The notes below the pieces were generated by a model that was not told the DNA's origin, ran no database searches, and saw only the letters and a program-made list of their open reading frames with translations. Positions 47,645-59,900 of a DNA stretch of 64,000 nucleotides are shown here, in pieces. Origin of the DNA: Spirometra erinaceieuropaei (taxonomy: Eukaryota; Platyhelminthes; Cestoda; Diphyllobothriidea; Diphyllobothriidae). How positions within the stretch are numbered: position 1 is the stretch's first letter; each line of letters begins with the position of its first letter. The position numbers and the translations under genes were made by a program. The DNA lies in contig CACRXP010000014.1 in assembly GCA_902702965.1 (NCBI GenBank), forward strand, positions 1,552,979-1,616,978, written 5' to 3'.

Positions 47645-47860
47645 CAAAACAATGGTAGGGGGCGCGCACCGATCGATCTTACGGAACTCTTTCGTACCGT
47701 TGTGCCTTATGGGCTATCTCTCGTGCCCAACAAGCAGCCGCACAGAGGCGCATTATATAGGCAGAAGGGCATGACCGACAAAGACAAGGGAGACTGGAAT
47801 GGACAATTCTGGCTCTTTGGCCGTCGTCAGCCAGCCATACTCAACCTCAAAAGTATGTTT
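47645..47860 (-). mobile_element. tRNA-derived SINE body, head missing, minus orientation
   Basis: Contains the family's blocks GGGGGCGCGCACCGATCG, AGCAGCCGCACAGAGGCGC, GACAAAGACAAGGGAGACTG and GTCGTCAGCCAGCCATAC as seen on the plus strand, matching 53695-53975. It stops before the tRNA-like head. Confidence 0.75.
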
Positions 47861-47984
47861 GGCTTGCTTTTTCTGCAGTCACCTTGCAAGGTACATAAAA
47901 TGCTTAACGGCAAGTGTGAAAATGTTGAAAGATATGAGTGATTATAGAAATATGTTTTGTAATATATATATATGGATATAAGCG

Positions 47985-48120
47985 AAAATGCTGACCCCAG
48001 GTGTAGAAATGGCAAAAGGAGATAAGGCGTTCTCTGTGGAGGAACAGCCCGTAAGGCACAACGGAACGAGTGAGTTTGGTAAGAACAATCGATGAGCGCC
48101 CCTACCATTATATATATATG
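47985..48120 (+). mobile_element. tRNA-derived SINE 3' part, plus orientation
   Basis: Ends CCCGTAAGGCACAACGGAAC, then GATGAGCGCCCCTACC and a TA microsatellite, the 3' end seen in the other copies. It is the inverted partner of 47645-47860. Confidence 0.65.
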
Positions 48121-48990
48121 TATTCATGAAGCCTATTCGCCGTTGCACGAAAAGCTCAGTTTTGGATAGAGCTTTAAATCAAATTTACAATTTGCATACT
48201 TTGTACTTCCTTGTCCTCGATCGAGACTTACTGCATGTACTGAAATTCCCTGGTGCTCATAGGCAACGCAGATTCTTCGGCGATTTAGCCAGCAATCGAT
48301 CTGTTATGAAAAACACGATGGCAAAGAATGTTTAAAACGTAACGATAATAAGATTACATAAGGCTATTAGGATTTATCGTTTTGTTAAAATAAATCAGTT
48401 TTAAAAAAATTTCCGTCAGCCTTCTTATGTGTTCGCCGGTTTTGCACTAAATAGCAAATAATTACCAATCGTCTGCCAAAATCAGAGTTTTCATTGCTAT
48501 TTCGAGGGATCCTGCTATTGCCCAAAATCCGAATTATTTTCATCATTTTTTGAACTGACGATTTTTGCTTCAAGCATCGCAAAGTGATACAATACGAAGT
48601 TGTTAGTCTATCACTACCAAAAATACAAAACGTGACCACGTTGAGATGATAGAAAGGTTTTGGAAGTCAATCCGTCAAAACCTGAACGCAAAGTTCGACA
48701 AAATTAGTGTTTGCTTACCAGAGGAGATATGTGCTTATTTTCTTTAATGTGCCATCGCAAAAGATGTTCATTCGCGGTCACACAGTGTTTATTTATTGTT
48801 GAACGTGCAAACAGGAAAATATTAACATCTGGAACAAAGCACATGCGGTAAATATGGGGTATTTCAAATACAAACCTAATTTCGAAAGATATCATGCATC
48901 GCTTGTATATCATTAATATAACAATAAAAGCCACAAATTGTTGTTGTCCTAAGTGGGTTTATAAGTTTTCTTAGAATATCTTTGACAGAG
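48121..48990. other. No supported gene
   Basis: AT-rich, short frames on both strands, no motif recognised. Confidence 0.5.
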
Positions 48991-48996
48991 ACAAAG

Positions 48997-49320
48997 AACG
49001 TCACATGTGCCTCCGAAAGTCTGGTGTTAAACTCGGGGAATCCACTGAGTTTCTTTAACACCGAGGGATTTTTGGATTGTCTAATTTGCGCAAATATTCC
49101 CATGGTGCACTTGAAAAGTCAAGTTGGCAAACACGTGTTTTCGGATGTATTGACTGGCCTGTCGAAGATTTATCGAAAAAACCTGTTTGTCAACTTGACT
49201 TTTAAGGTATAACATGGTAATAGTTGCGCAAATTTGGCAATCCAAAAATCCCTCGGTGTTAAAGGAACTCACTATATTCCTCAAGTTTAGCACCAGACTT
49301 GTGGAGGCACATGCGACGAG
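48997..49320. repeat. Long hairpin: two inverted arms of about 150 bp
   Basis: The left arm (48997-49145) and right arm (about 49170-49320) are inverted copies with high identity by eye; both contain TTTAACACCGAGGGATTTTTGG and the complement pair around AAAAGTCAAGTTG. The spacer is about 25 nt. A block TGTATTGACTGGCCTG from the spacer recurs just outside the right arm at about 49337. Both strands have open frames across the hairpin, sharing FNTEGFLDC, simply because the arms are inverted copies. Confidence 0.75.
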
Positions 49321-49374
49321 CCAATTTTTATCAAGATGTATTGACTGGCCTGACGTAGAATAACCAAAAACACG

Positions 49375-49735
49375 TCTTTATAATTTAATTGTTTGAAAGC
49401 CAATTTATGGGAATGTATGGCATCGAGGCTTTAAGACGACTCTAGTAATTTAGTAATGGAAAATTGAGCGCATGCTCTGGTTCTGGGTATGCATATCATT
49501 AGGTTGTCAAGGAAGGTTGCATCGAAAAGTTGGGGCATAACTCGTGAATTTGTGGCAGATGGCAACAGCTTAATCTCAGACAGAAAGATAAAAGAAATTG
49601 GTATCACGTCTTCTCTTCCTACTCTCTCGTCGATACAACGTACAAATGTGCACGAGGCCTACCCACCCCCCGTCCTTTTCTGTCAGCTGTAACTGCCCAA
49701 ATCTAAGCATTTGAGAAACACCGGCATCCGACTTT
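49375..49735 (+). repeat. Direct repeat, first copy (pairs with 50938-51275)
   Basis: About 350 bp collinear with 50938-51275: CTAGTAATTTAGTAATGGAA, GCATGCTCTGGTTCTG, TCATTAGGTTGT, CAGCTGTAACTGCCC blocks. No coding motif was recognised. The second copy is followed by a PLE 3' tail, so this may be PLE-associated. Confidence 0.65.
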
Positions 49736-50937
49736 TAGGGCTCCCTGTCCTTCCTTCCCACATAAGGCAAATAAGTAGGGAAAAATATAAGATCCAAGAT
49801 GGCGGTTCTTCCTGAGATCTAGCATATTTCGTCTTGCGAAATCCGACTGAACTGCCTACTTACTGCAGTTTAATCCCTATTCGCCATGAGAGGCAACATA
49901 ATACAATCTACTCAGCAGTGGTCGGAAAGAAACATGCGTCTGTCAGCATGAAGAAGCTAGAAGTACTTTTAAGTTCTGTCATAGTATTTTGGATGTATAT
50001 TGAACAAGCATATAGGCTCACGGGCGTCTCTCAATAGGTGAAATCCAACTTTGTGACCGAGGTAAAATTAACATCAGAGTTTAAACCACCGAAATCAATA
50101 AAAATCACATATAAGATTCTAAAGATATACTGAAATCAGTCCCTCCTTTAAACCAAGATAATATGCGTAGAAGTCAAACACGATAAAAATTCACAATTCA
50201 AAGTGCTTTGCGAGCGTACATGCACCCAGTAAGTTTAAAGTGTTGAAAGAAACATTTACAACTCACCGCGCCTATCACGCTGTTTTGAATGAGTCTGAAA
50301 TGTTACGCCCTCTACACTGTCACCAGCCTTACGAAACGCTTTCAGTTCTTTGAATCGGTAAAGAGGAGGAAGTTCGACTTTTATCTTCTCGAAGCCACCT
50401 TCTACAGGTTATTTATGAAAAACATATTTCGTAAAAGTTCTTTGGAAAAATTCCAGCAACAAATACCTAATTTATTAAGTGCATTTACACGTTTTCTTAG
50501 GATATCTTTGACATAGTAAAAGAACATCGAACTTTTCATTATTTTAACTCCAGTTCTGTCATTCTGTATGACTAATCAAACTTCGCATGCTGCTAATACT
50601 CTTCAGCAATAATTAGTAGAAAGGGAAATTAATCGTAATTCTCACTGTAAGGTCAGTATAGTAAATATACGCAGGGTTAAAATGTCTTTAGCCAAGACGT
50701 TCCATAAGGCAAGAGGCATAATTTTAAAGCTGATTTACCTACTTAAAAAGCAGACGGAATGCTGGGGAATTCACTGACAAGCCGAAACTCGCAATCGTGT
50801 CATACAGGGGCAGAATATCGGAAAAACATGTGGCTATGCTTTAAGCTAGTACTTATACTGCCAGATGCGGCATATCGAGCAACCTACGTATTAATTGACT
50901 GCACCAGCTTTTAGGCGAAGGTTCACAATAATGCCAA
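49736..50937. other. No supported gene
   Basis: Mixed sequence with short frames. A block at about 50487-50530 (TTTTCTTAGGATATCTTTGA) repeats the left flank of the hairpin at 48997. Confidence 0.4.
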
Positions 50938-51275
50938 ACTCTTTATACTTTTACTGTCTGGAAGCCAGTTGATGGGAATTTATAATTTTCGGGCCCTTAA
51001 GATATCTCTAGTAATTTAATAATGGAAAATTGGGCACATGCTCTGGTTCTGAGTATGCATGTCATTAGGTTGTTAAGGAAAGTCGCATCGGAAAGTCGAG
51101 GCTAAACTCGTGAATATTTTGAAAGATAGCAACAGCATAACCTCAAAGGGAAAGATGGTGGGAATCGGTATCACGTTTCTGCCTCCTACGCTCTTGTAGG
51201 CCTCCCAACCCTACACCCCTTTCTATCAGTTGTAACTGCCCAAACCTGAGCATTTGAAAAACGCCGGCATCTGTC
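50938..51275 (+). repeat. Direct repeat, second copy (pairs with 49375-49735)
   Basis: See first copy. Diverged but collinear over its length, ending in TGTAACTGCCCAAACCTGAG and GAAAAACGCCGGCATC. Confidence 0.65.
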
Positions 51276-51339
51276 GCTTGCCGGCGCACACGCCACGCAA
51301 GTATCGATTTTTTCGTGCACTCTTGACGATAGCTGTTTC

Positions 51340-51445
51340 TCACTTTCACATTTGCTTTCCGCTTGCGTCTGACGATGACTTGGGGAACCAGCGTCGAAAA
51401 TTTACGCAATAAACCCTCTTGTCCCACAGAACCCATCTCTTTTCA
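51340..51445 (+). mobile_element. Penelope-like element 3' tail relic
   Basis: TGCGTCTGACGATGACTTGG and CAGCGTCGAAAATTTACGCA match the tail downstream of the GIY-YIG frame at 53580-53690. No coding region precedes it. Confidence 0.55.
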
Positions 51446-51976
51446 AACTTTACTCTATAGAAAATGGCCGCTCATTTCATATTAAAGTTTCTAATGGATT
51501 TGTGTGTATTTTAAAGAAAAAATTGTAAAACATATTCTTTTTTGTATTCATTTGGTAGAACGATATGTTTGTTTAATTTTTTTGAGCCGAAAAAGGATTG
51601 TCTTTTGTTTTTAAAAAGTTTTCATCTCCTAAGCAGTTTTGGATGCCATCAGTGGCTGCTCTTGCGCCTACAGTTAAAATCCCGACACCGTATACTCTCG
51701 GTGTAGGAAGAATCATAAATATATAGTCATATATAAGTCACATAGGGCTCGTGAAACAATGCAATAGATTTGAGCCCTGTCGCACTCACAATGCACTGCT
51801 TTAACAAATGAACTGAACATTTCGGGATCTTAAAGAATCTTGTAATTAAATGCTTTCCAAAACCGAAAGGTGCAGTTTCTGTGAGTACAAAACTCATGAA
51901 GGACGCAATTACTGTCAAAATATATACGAGAAAGAATATCAATAGTAATGAAAATGCGATTCCCAGGTGGCACATC

Positions 51977-52108
51977 AAAAGAAAAGGAGGCGTTCACCGG
52001 CAGAGGTGTGTGCATGAATTCTCAGTCTCTGAGGATGGGTAGAAGAAACGACTACCCGAAACGTCAGACCTCAAATACACCTTTCTCGGAGAACGCCTCC
52101 TCTTCTTT
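51977..52108 (+). repeat. Palindrome enclosing a hammerhead-like core
   Basis: Arms 51977-52008 and 52078-52107 pair at about 27 of 32 positions by eye. Between them lies the hammerhead-like core at 52029-52062. The whole could fold into one long hairpin. Confidence 0.6.
52029..52062 (+). ncRNA. Hammerhead-like core, one mismatch
   Basis: CTGAGGA (one change from CTGATGA), one base, stem II GGGTAG/CTACCC (six perfect pairs, 9-nt loop), then GAAAC. Stem II and the GAAAC half are ideal; the CTGATGA half has U-to-G at a core position, which would impair cleavage. It differs from the PLE copies in stem II sequence and in being enclosed by long inverted arms. Confidence 0.45.
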
Positions 52109-52139
52109 TGAGAAAGAATATGTTTGTCGATGTTTTATC

Positions 52140-52367
52140 TGAAACATATTTAAATTTATACGGGCATAAAAAACAGCTGGAAATGCTCATATCACTCAAG
52201 TGGCCATTGTACCAAGTACGGCTATACAGACGGCCGGAAGAAGGCTCATATAAAAACCAGCAGCCCAGAGTGGCTTTAATATTCAGGGACTCTGTTTAGT
52301 CATTTTTTCCAGTCGAAAACGCACTTCAAAATACCGACTAGCATTTCAAGAGTTAACCCATCTATGG
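52140..52367 (+). repeat. Foldback-element right-arm fragment
   Basis: Ends with AACGCACTTCAAAATACCGA, GCATTTCAAGAGTTAACCC and CATCTATGG, parallel to the right arms at 2365-2640 and 34600-34827. No left arm was seen. Confidence 0.5.
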
Positions 52368-52369
52368 TA

Positions 52370-53095
52370 TGTGCTCTTTTCATTATTTTGGACATTTTGA
52401 AGTTGAAACCACAATGCACCAAAATTGTGTGTGGCGAGAAGTCGCCATGCGGCATACGGGGTTGGTTTGCTCCTGAGAAGGCTAGATTGCTATGAGTACT
52501 TTCAACTGCGAGATTTAGAGTATCTCTCTTGTGTCTGCGGTCTGAGCTACATGTCTCGCATGCGTCAAACGGTGGTTTTAAGCCGCATTAGCCAATACGC
52601 CCAATATCGCCCACAGTCTGTTTGATTCTAACAAGTTAGCGGCATGAAGAAAGCAAAAGATTCGTCGATTAGTTTCCGAAAATGTGTATTCATAGTAACC
52701 GCAACGTTCTGCGATTGTACGTCAGTGGGTTTTGTTTAAACTGAGAGTTCCCAGAAAGACGTAATTTTCACCAAATAAGTCATTGTGTCTTTGTATGTAG
52801 GCGATCCTCTCTACATCCATACGTATGTAACAACATATTCATATTACAGGGTAATTACACTTCTTTTTAGTGTCGCTTTTGATAACTAACTAAATAGGTA
52901 CGAACATGATTTAGGATGTCACAATTTTCATATTGCGCCATCCAGCCAATATCTACAGGACTCGCCGAAGAATTCATTAAATAAATTGCATCGGTCAGCT
53001 AATCAAGCATAAGCATGCATGTAAAACATATAAACTTATACATTGACATAAATTTGAACCCACCGAAAATGGCATAAAATGGTAGGATAGAGGTT
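52370..53095. other. No supported gene
   Basis: A short plus-strand frame (52425-52625) shows no motif; otherwise nothing recognised. Confidence 0.45.
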
Positions 53096-53096
53096 G

Positions 53097-53509
53097 CCAA
53101 AAGGAATAACAGTACCGTCTTACACATTATCGTTGGTAGAAATGTGAAGGATAGGGTTAACTATCTGGACAAAAAAGAAAACGTTTACAAGATCCCTTGT
53201 GATGCATGTGATGCCGTCTATTTTGACCAGACTGGAAAATGCTCCTCTACACGCATTCACGAACACCAGTTGGCAGTAAAGAGGCGAGACCACCTGTCTC
53301 AAGTGGCCATTCACACCCTGGACACGGGGCACACATTCGCTTGGGAGAAAACTCGCATCGTCGCTGTGTGTCCCTCCAAAAAGGGCCGAGAGTTGCTTGA
53401 GGCCATGCACTCAGACGAATCATGCATTAACCGGCACATCGATTTGGATGCCGCCTACAGAAATCTCAAGGAGAGATGGAAGAGGCGAAGGCCAATCAGA
53501 ACGGACTAA
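53097..53509 (+). CDS. GIY-YIG endonuclease domain of a second Penelope-like lineage
   Basis: An uninterrupted frame of about 137 codons, open upstream of the first ATG (53144), ending TAA 53507-53509. It encodes a GIY-YIG nuclease of the retroelement type, which nicks target DNA for insertion: ENVYKIPC, DAVYFDQTGK, TRIHEHQLAVKRRDHLSQ, HTLDTGHTFAWEKTRIV, RELLEAMHSDESCINRHIDL, ending in a basic tail (RWKRRRPIRTD). It differs in sequence from the nucleases at about 10.4 and 14.5 kb (for example INRHIDLD against SINKCND-like), so it is a separate lineage. No reverse transcriptase precedes it, so it is a 5'-truncated copy. A PLE-type 3' tail follows to about 53690. Confidence 0.8.
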
Positions 53510-53694
53510 CACACACGACGGCCGCTTACGGGCGTGAACGTCAAGCGACTATCGATTTTTTAAGTGCACTTAAGGTGTTAACTATGCTGGCGCATTTGCT
53601 CTTCGTTTGTGTCTGACGACGACATGGGGAACCGGCGTCGAAAATTTACACAACAAACTTCCTTTCCCAAACCACACATTCGACTTCAACATAT

Positions 53695-53975
53695 ATAAAA
53701 GTTGTGGGGGCGCTCACCGATCGTTCTTAAGAAACTCCCTTGTTCCGTTATGCCTTAAGGGCTCTCTCTCGAGCCCAACCAGCAGCCGCACAGCGGCGCA
53801 TGATATAGGCAGAATGGCATTACCGACAAAGACAAGGGAGACTGGAATGTCTATTTTTGGTTTATTGGACGTGGTCAGCCAGTCATTCCCTATCCCGAGG
53901 TGTGGAACACTCGAGGCTCGAACTCGCGACCTGTTTGTTAGAAATCCACGCATCTAAGCACTTCGCCACGAGCCC
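53695..53975 (-). mobile_element. tRNA-derived SINE, most complete copy, minus orientation
   Basis: Minus-strand order: head GGGCTCGTGGCGAAGTGC, B box GAGTTCGAGCC, body with ATGACTGGCTGACCACG and CAGTCTCCCTTGTCTTTGTC, GCGCCGCTGTGCGGCTGC, GGCATAACGGAAC, GGTGAGCGCCCCC, ending in TATATATG. It shares all parts with the truncated copies at 33630, 34838, 47645 and 47985 and sits in the tail of the PLE fragment at 53097-53690. Confidence 0.8.
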
Positions 53976-53979
53976 GTTG

Positions 53980-56900
53980 TCATGTATGTATCTATTGTAC
54001 TGTATGCAGCCTAATTGGAGTCTGCGCTTGCCTTTTTTTGACAAGCATCACAGCGCTTACGGTCTTGCAACAGGTGAACAGCCAAACAAGTCATCTATGA
54101 ACAGTGGGATCGACCAGTATGACGCCGACATCCGTCCTTCGCCTGCAGTGCTAACTTTCGCGTTTCAGAGACTGTGTTTGCGGAGGGTTGTGAGCTCTAT
54201 TTCCCGAACGGTACGCTTATCTGTTGTGATTGGATGGGCTGGGGGGAAGAGGGGGATTCGTGCCGGTCATGTTGAGAGGAGCAGTTCCAAATTGCTGAAC
54301 TCATCGATTGGACATGGAAGTATAAATCCTCCGCGGCACAGATGTCTTTGCTCCAAAATTCTGGTGGAGGGCGACACTCTCTTGTTCTAACTTCAATCCT
54401 ATCCCTCCCTCCTGGAATTTAACGCAGTGGCACCTGCAATACGGGAGGATGCACTTACTCCCACGCCCCACCCCAATACGATTTGTGTATTACAGAGGCG
54501 AGTCAAATATTCCAGTATTGTCCAGTGCATCACATGCGCCTATGTGTGATAATTGGACAGCAGCAAATTACGGAGTACACACAGCGCTGCGCTGCGTGAA
54601 AGGTTTGTGCAGCGTCTACCTCAACCCCATTCAAAATGCTCAGAACGTCCTAACCGAGAGGCGCAGTCAAGACGACGGAAGCTGTGTGCGCCCGTGATTG
54701 CATTTACTGAGGTGACAAAGCCCGCCTCTACACGTATCATCCAAGTTGCGGTGCATGCGAATCAGACTTTACATAACGCTAGCATTCTGTTTACTAACTT
54801 GAAAGGCCACACACCTGAGGGGCCACTGAGGCCTGTCCTGCAGTCCAGGCGATCACTCACTCGACCCGTAGGCCGCAACCCCCCCCCCCAACCCCCGACT
54901 TTAACGCGCTGTGGCAGTTTAAAAACGCGCCCTGTCTACTAGGGCAGTAAAGGAGGCCTTTCATAGACCTCGCCCTTCAACAAAGTCAGCAGGGCTAGAG
55001 ATGACTAATGTGGCAAAGTGCTCATATCTGAGTGTGCCAGATGGACTTTAACATTACAGCTGTCGAGATGATTAGATGTCATGAGGGCTGTAATCTTAGG
55101 GAGGCGCTGCCTGAGGCTGTGGAGGGGCCAAGTTGGTTTGTCTGTCGGTTAGTGACCCCCAATACATCGTTTTAGGGACATCGAGGAATTAATGGATGAC
55201 TCCAGTTAATAACCCTCACGCGCCAGTGGCAGATCTGGGGCTCGTCGCGAGGCGAATGTCTGCGAAGGTTGAAGAGAAAACACTAGAGTGCAGTGATAGG
55301 TGCATGTCCCGTAATCTGAAAAGGACGTCTTTTTGGTAAGTATTCGATTTCTTCAATTGAGGCAGCCGTCTGGATCCAAAACGAAACACTTCCATCGCTT
55401 TTTACTGCCCAGGACGTGTTTTGGTGGACACTCAATAAAGCTACGCAAGAAAATATCCAGGCTGAACCCTCGATCAGAATTCATCACGCAGCGAGATGAA
55501 TGAGTCCTTGCAATCAGCTGTAAAGGTGACCTCCCGGCAGCTATTCAAGAGACGCTTGGATAATTATGTGTCTTTGTTTATCCTTCGACACTCGGAGCGT
55601 GAAGTAAATGCCACGCCAACCCCAGACACAGATTTTTTCGAGAACAATGCTACTTAAGTTGCGCGCAATTTGTTTAAGATGCGCTCACAGCTGTACATCA
55701 CACACTGACATGAAAACAATAGGGTTCCAAAGGCTTCCCCTACTGCCCTCAAAAATAAACTGCAATAAACTGAAAGTTATGGGAGGTAAGCCCCCTGGAA
55801 CAGGCGTGCCTTACTTACATCAGTATTATGAGCCTCATTTGACGCGTTATAATGATCCGATATATCCAACGTATATGAGCACGCCTGAGAGACGAAGTTA
55901 ACCTCTAGTGATACGGGAACTTGCAAGATAATTATTAAAGATTACATGCCTACTGAAATGAGAGCAGCACACTGTGCAAAATAATATTGGGGGCGTGACC
56001 TTGGTCCCGACAACTGTCCAGTGCAAGCAGGTCGGCGTGAGACAAAAAATAACTCGAAAAAAGACGATGAAAGTGATCAGAGCGCTGATTCATGTGCGCA
56101 TGTACAACAAGTGTGAAGTATGGACGTGCTACAGAAGAGACAGCATAAGTCTTCCAACTCCCCTTCCCACTTCCAAAGAGGGGCAGCGCACTAATGAGGC
56201 AGCAAAATGACGAAATCATGTACAAATTTTCTTTAGTAAAAAAGTACTTCAATGAGCAAGGCAAGGGGGAGGAGGAGGAGTAGTAGGTGATGGGGAGGCA
56301 ATGAGGGAATCGGAGAGCTCGGCGTGGATCGCTGGAAGGATTTCATTTTCAATGAAGCGTCTCAGAGGTAGCATCTCTTGCAGCCTGAATTCATTTCTTT
56401 TAAGTGACAACTGAGGTTCACAATCCATCAGCAGGGTCTCCGGCCTAGAGTGAGAGCGAAATAAAAATATGTGACAAGAAGTCGCCATGGTCGAGAAAGA
56501 CAATATCCCTGACTGCGTCAGGCAGAACGCAGACGGGTGACACCACGACAAAGCGTCAGGCTTTCAAAATCTGCCGATCCGGCTTTAAACTGCAGATCTC
56601 TCGACGGTTTACTGTTTTTCTTTCTCTATGATTATTAGTTGCAAAAGACGGTTGTTTCGTCGATGTGCGCGCATAGACAGGAGTTCACAACCGGATGTCC
56701 AACCCAACACAGACTGCCAAAAAACCACTAGTAAATATACGATCGTCTTCAAGTGCGCAGTTTAAAATTCCAAGGTGTAAAGGGTATACTACTTCTGAAA
56801 GAGTCGACGATGACAGATATGGTCAGGTCAGACAGTCTGTGTGGCGCTTGCCGACGTTCACGTCCAGAGAACGCTATGCAACACCTTTAAAGAGCTCGTA

Positions 56901-59900
56901 TTTCGATTATCGAAGCTTGATTGTGTGTCAGGCGTTTGACGTCAAAGTCAACTCCCTTAGGCGATCAAAGCTCCGCCTTTAAATTACTTCAGATCGACTT
57001 TCAAATGTAGACAGTGAGGTTTCTGCGGTAACCGTTCGTGTCGGGATTAGGTTCTGCCACACAGGTACACAGCTCTTACACATTTCAGGAAACGGACTTC
57101 ATAATCACGATCACATACTCCTGAAGGTTCTGTTCCCATCACACCCTACATAAGTAACTTCAAGTCAAACCATCTTTGTTGTAAAGTAGGCAGCAGATAA
57201 ATTACATTAGGAAAACTGCAGTTAGCAGTAGGGTAGGCAAGTCAAAATGCATTCCCTACCCCAATGGTGGTTTGTGGTGTAGTTCGGCGTGAATGACATA
57301 GCCATGGCAGGCGAGAGAGAAAGAGACCATCTCCCACACAGGATCCGTAGTCGTTCTGTCAAGTAGCCCATAGGTAACATTGAAGCATCGAAACGGCGTC
57401 TCCGAGGCACGGCAGTTGATACCATCCGAGCCAGCTGAAAATTAGGAGAGAATAAAGGAAAACACCTACCCCGAGTCAAATCGATGAGCTGATGGAAGGG
57501 TTCGTAGAGTGGTGACGAGGCTGGGGGCACGCTGACCAAACAGGACCCTTCAAGAAAGGATAAAAGACCGCTTGAGTGAAATAGTGTCATGCGAGTTGTT
57601 CTGATAGGCCACAATAAAAGTGCTCCTAAAGTCCGCAGGTTTAAGAAAGAAGCACGAATGGTCTGACATTGTGTCAGATTCAAATTCTACCCTGACGATA
57701 AATATTCCTTGTGACGATCCTATAAATAACAGAGCAGTTTCCTTTGCCTTAGTCTTCAGAAGGCGAAATAGGACCCACAAACGTGAGGGTGATTGGAAAA
57801 TTTTTAAAGTACTTGAATTTAGTCGGTTATGCAGAAAAAGCTAACAAGAAATTGTAACACTGTCGGACAGACTGGTGACCAAGACTCTAAACTTAAGTCC
57901 GAAGTTTTCAACGACTCGGAAGCTGCAAATCCGCCCTCATAAAGGGTGGGAAATGGGATACATACGTAAGCCATATGCGTAGGTGATAGCGGCTGGCTAC
58001 AAAAACACACAGTGACATAAAAACGCTCCATATCTGTACGCACTAAAAAATATGCTGAATGACAGGCAGGAACTATATCCACATGCCTCCACCTGTATTG
58101 GTAATCTCTGATGACAGAAAAGAATGACCATGAGGAAAAGACGGGAACTGCTACCTGCATGGCAACGTCAAACCATACGTTGAAAAGTAAACGTGTCTAA
58201 GACTGTCCAATATCAGGTGCGTTATAAGTAAGCAGTCATTATATCCGTCAAAAAGTGTCCTACGCGAGTCTATCCATTTTCATTTTTAATCAGCTGCAAC
58301 CTCAACAGTGAACTCGTGAACTTCTTCCGAAAATTTCAAGACTATTGGGAAAGCGGGACGCTTCCAAGACATGTCGCTGGCAGAAAGTTGCAGAAGGCTA
58401 AATGCTAAACGAGAAGTATACGGCTAAAGTCTAATGGCAAACAAATTCTAAGAAGAACGCAGCAAACACTTTGTGTGCCTAGCACTTAAGATACAGATGA
58501 ACGCAATCAACAATTTATGACAGTGCCAACTTTTGAAAGCGTTGACTGGTAGTGTGGCTCAGAAATCGTGCGGAAATGCGGACATCTATTTGCTACAGAA
58601 CTTCGTAAAATGCCGTGAAATTAAGAAGCGCGAAGCATAAGTTTTTCTTACCACATGCAGGTTTTTCCTTATCCCTGGCATCCAGGCAGTCAGCGAAGAG
58701 ACGCAAGTTCAGGTAGGATTCAATAATATCCTAATACATTGGAAAAAGGCACATCAAAAATTAAGAAAAAAAAGAATCTGACGGATGGGACGGATGAATT
58801 TCAAAACTAACTGTTCAGCGCTTGTGAGACCGGACTTATCGGACATTCCCAATAAGTTAAGTGAACTTCAAAAATTGTGCAGCTAAGCCTGGTCCGTACG
58901 CTTTGTCTTTCTTTTAGCACAAGTGGATGCTTAGCCAGTTCGCAGCTCTGGTTTAGATAAAATAAACAGGGTGCCAGGGTAACTGCGATAATAAAACCAC
59001 TGTAGGCAGATTATAATAAGATCTGCGGCCTGTGATGAGTTCTACACATATGAGCAAACTACCGATCCCCATAGCTGGTATACAGTGTCGGCTTTGATAT
59101 TTATTACGTAAAATCAAGAGTACTTAGTCTTTAAGTAGGGGGTTTTGCCTGGCCAGTAAGCAGGCAATACATTCGCAAACCGTACAGCAGACAAATGTGC
59201 GCCATAACTGCTTTTGTGACGTTTTGCATACGGTATCCGGAAAATCCAGTTGGACCCTCTCCACGATAAGTGAAGGATCAACTCGTTGAATACTCTTTTT
59301 GGTACTGACTAAATTCGATATAATCAGAAAATGTGTTGAATTCTCTTGTTCGTCGTTTGCTAGAGAAGATTTATATTACGGCCAATTTGTGATATATAAG
59401 AGGCTTTCATCATTTTTTACTAGGACTACCCGCATGAGCTTGTAGAAAAAAGTGTCCTTTCAAGGACATGTCTATAAAATGGAGGGACGTCCTGGACATC
59501 GGTAGCAACCCCTCCTCGTCTCATTGCCTGAAAACACCAGAAAACGCAATAAATAGAAGGGTGGGGTCTTTCTGAGTAGTTTGGACGCTTTTTTGTGTTG
59601 GAGACGGAACAGTTTATTGCCCCATAATTATGGGGCGGCAGCAACTCAATTATCTCCGACTTAACTAATAAAGTCGTGTACAAATGACAAAAAGTTGAAC
59701 GCTGCAGCGTGCTGCCATCTGAGAAATGTAATTTTTGTTTGGTAGGGGTAGGATCCAAACAAAACAAAGAATAAGATGAGAAAAAGATAAAATTAACTAA
59801 TCACCATCCGAAACAGCCGGAAAACACATTCAGCCGGTAGGACCAATGGGACCGCATACTGATTTCGGATCCCAAATTCTAGCACAGTAAAAGGCATTTT

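Noticed and set aside
47498..47941. 147-codon plus-strand frame
   Set aside because: More than half of it lies across the SINE at 47645-47860 in a frame not conserved in the other SINE copies.
48982..49293. Similar open frames on both strands sharing FNTEGFLDC
   Set aside because: Explained fully by the inverted repeat at 48997-49320; no evidence for coding.
53857..54390. 177-codon plus-strand frame, the longest ATG-started closed frame
   Set aside because: Its first third is the antisense of the tRNA-derived SINE at 53695-53975, so the open length is accidental. The rest shows no domain.
54880..54900. C-rich run
   Set aside because: A simple low-complexity run of no evident function.
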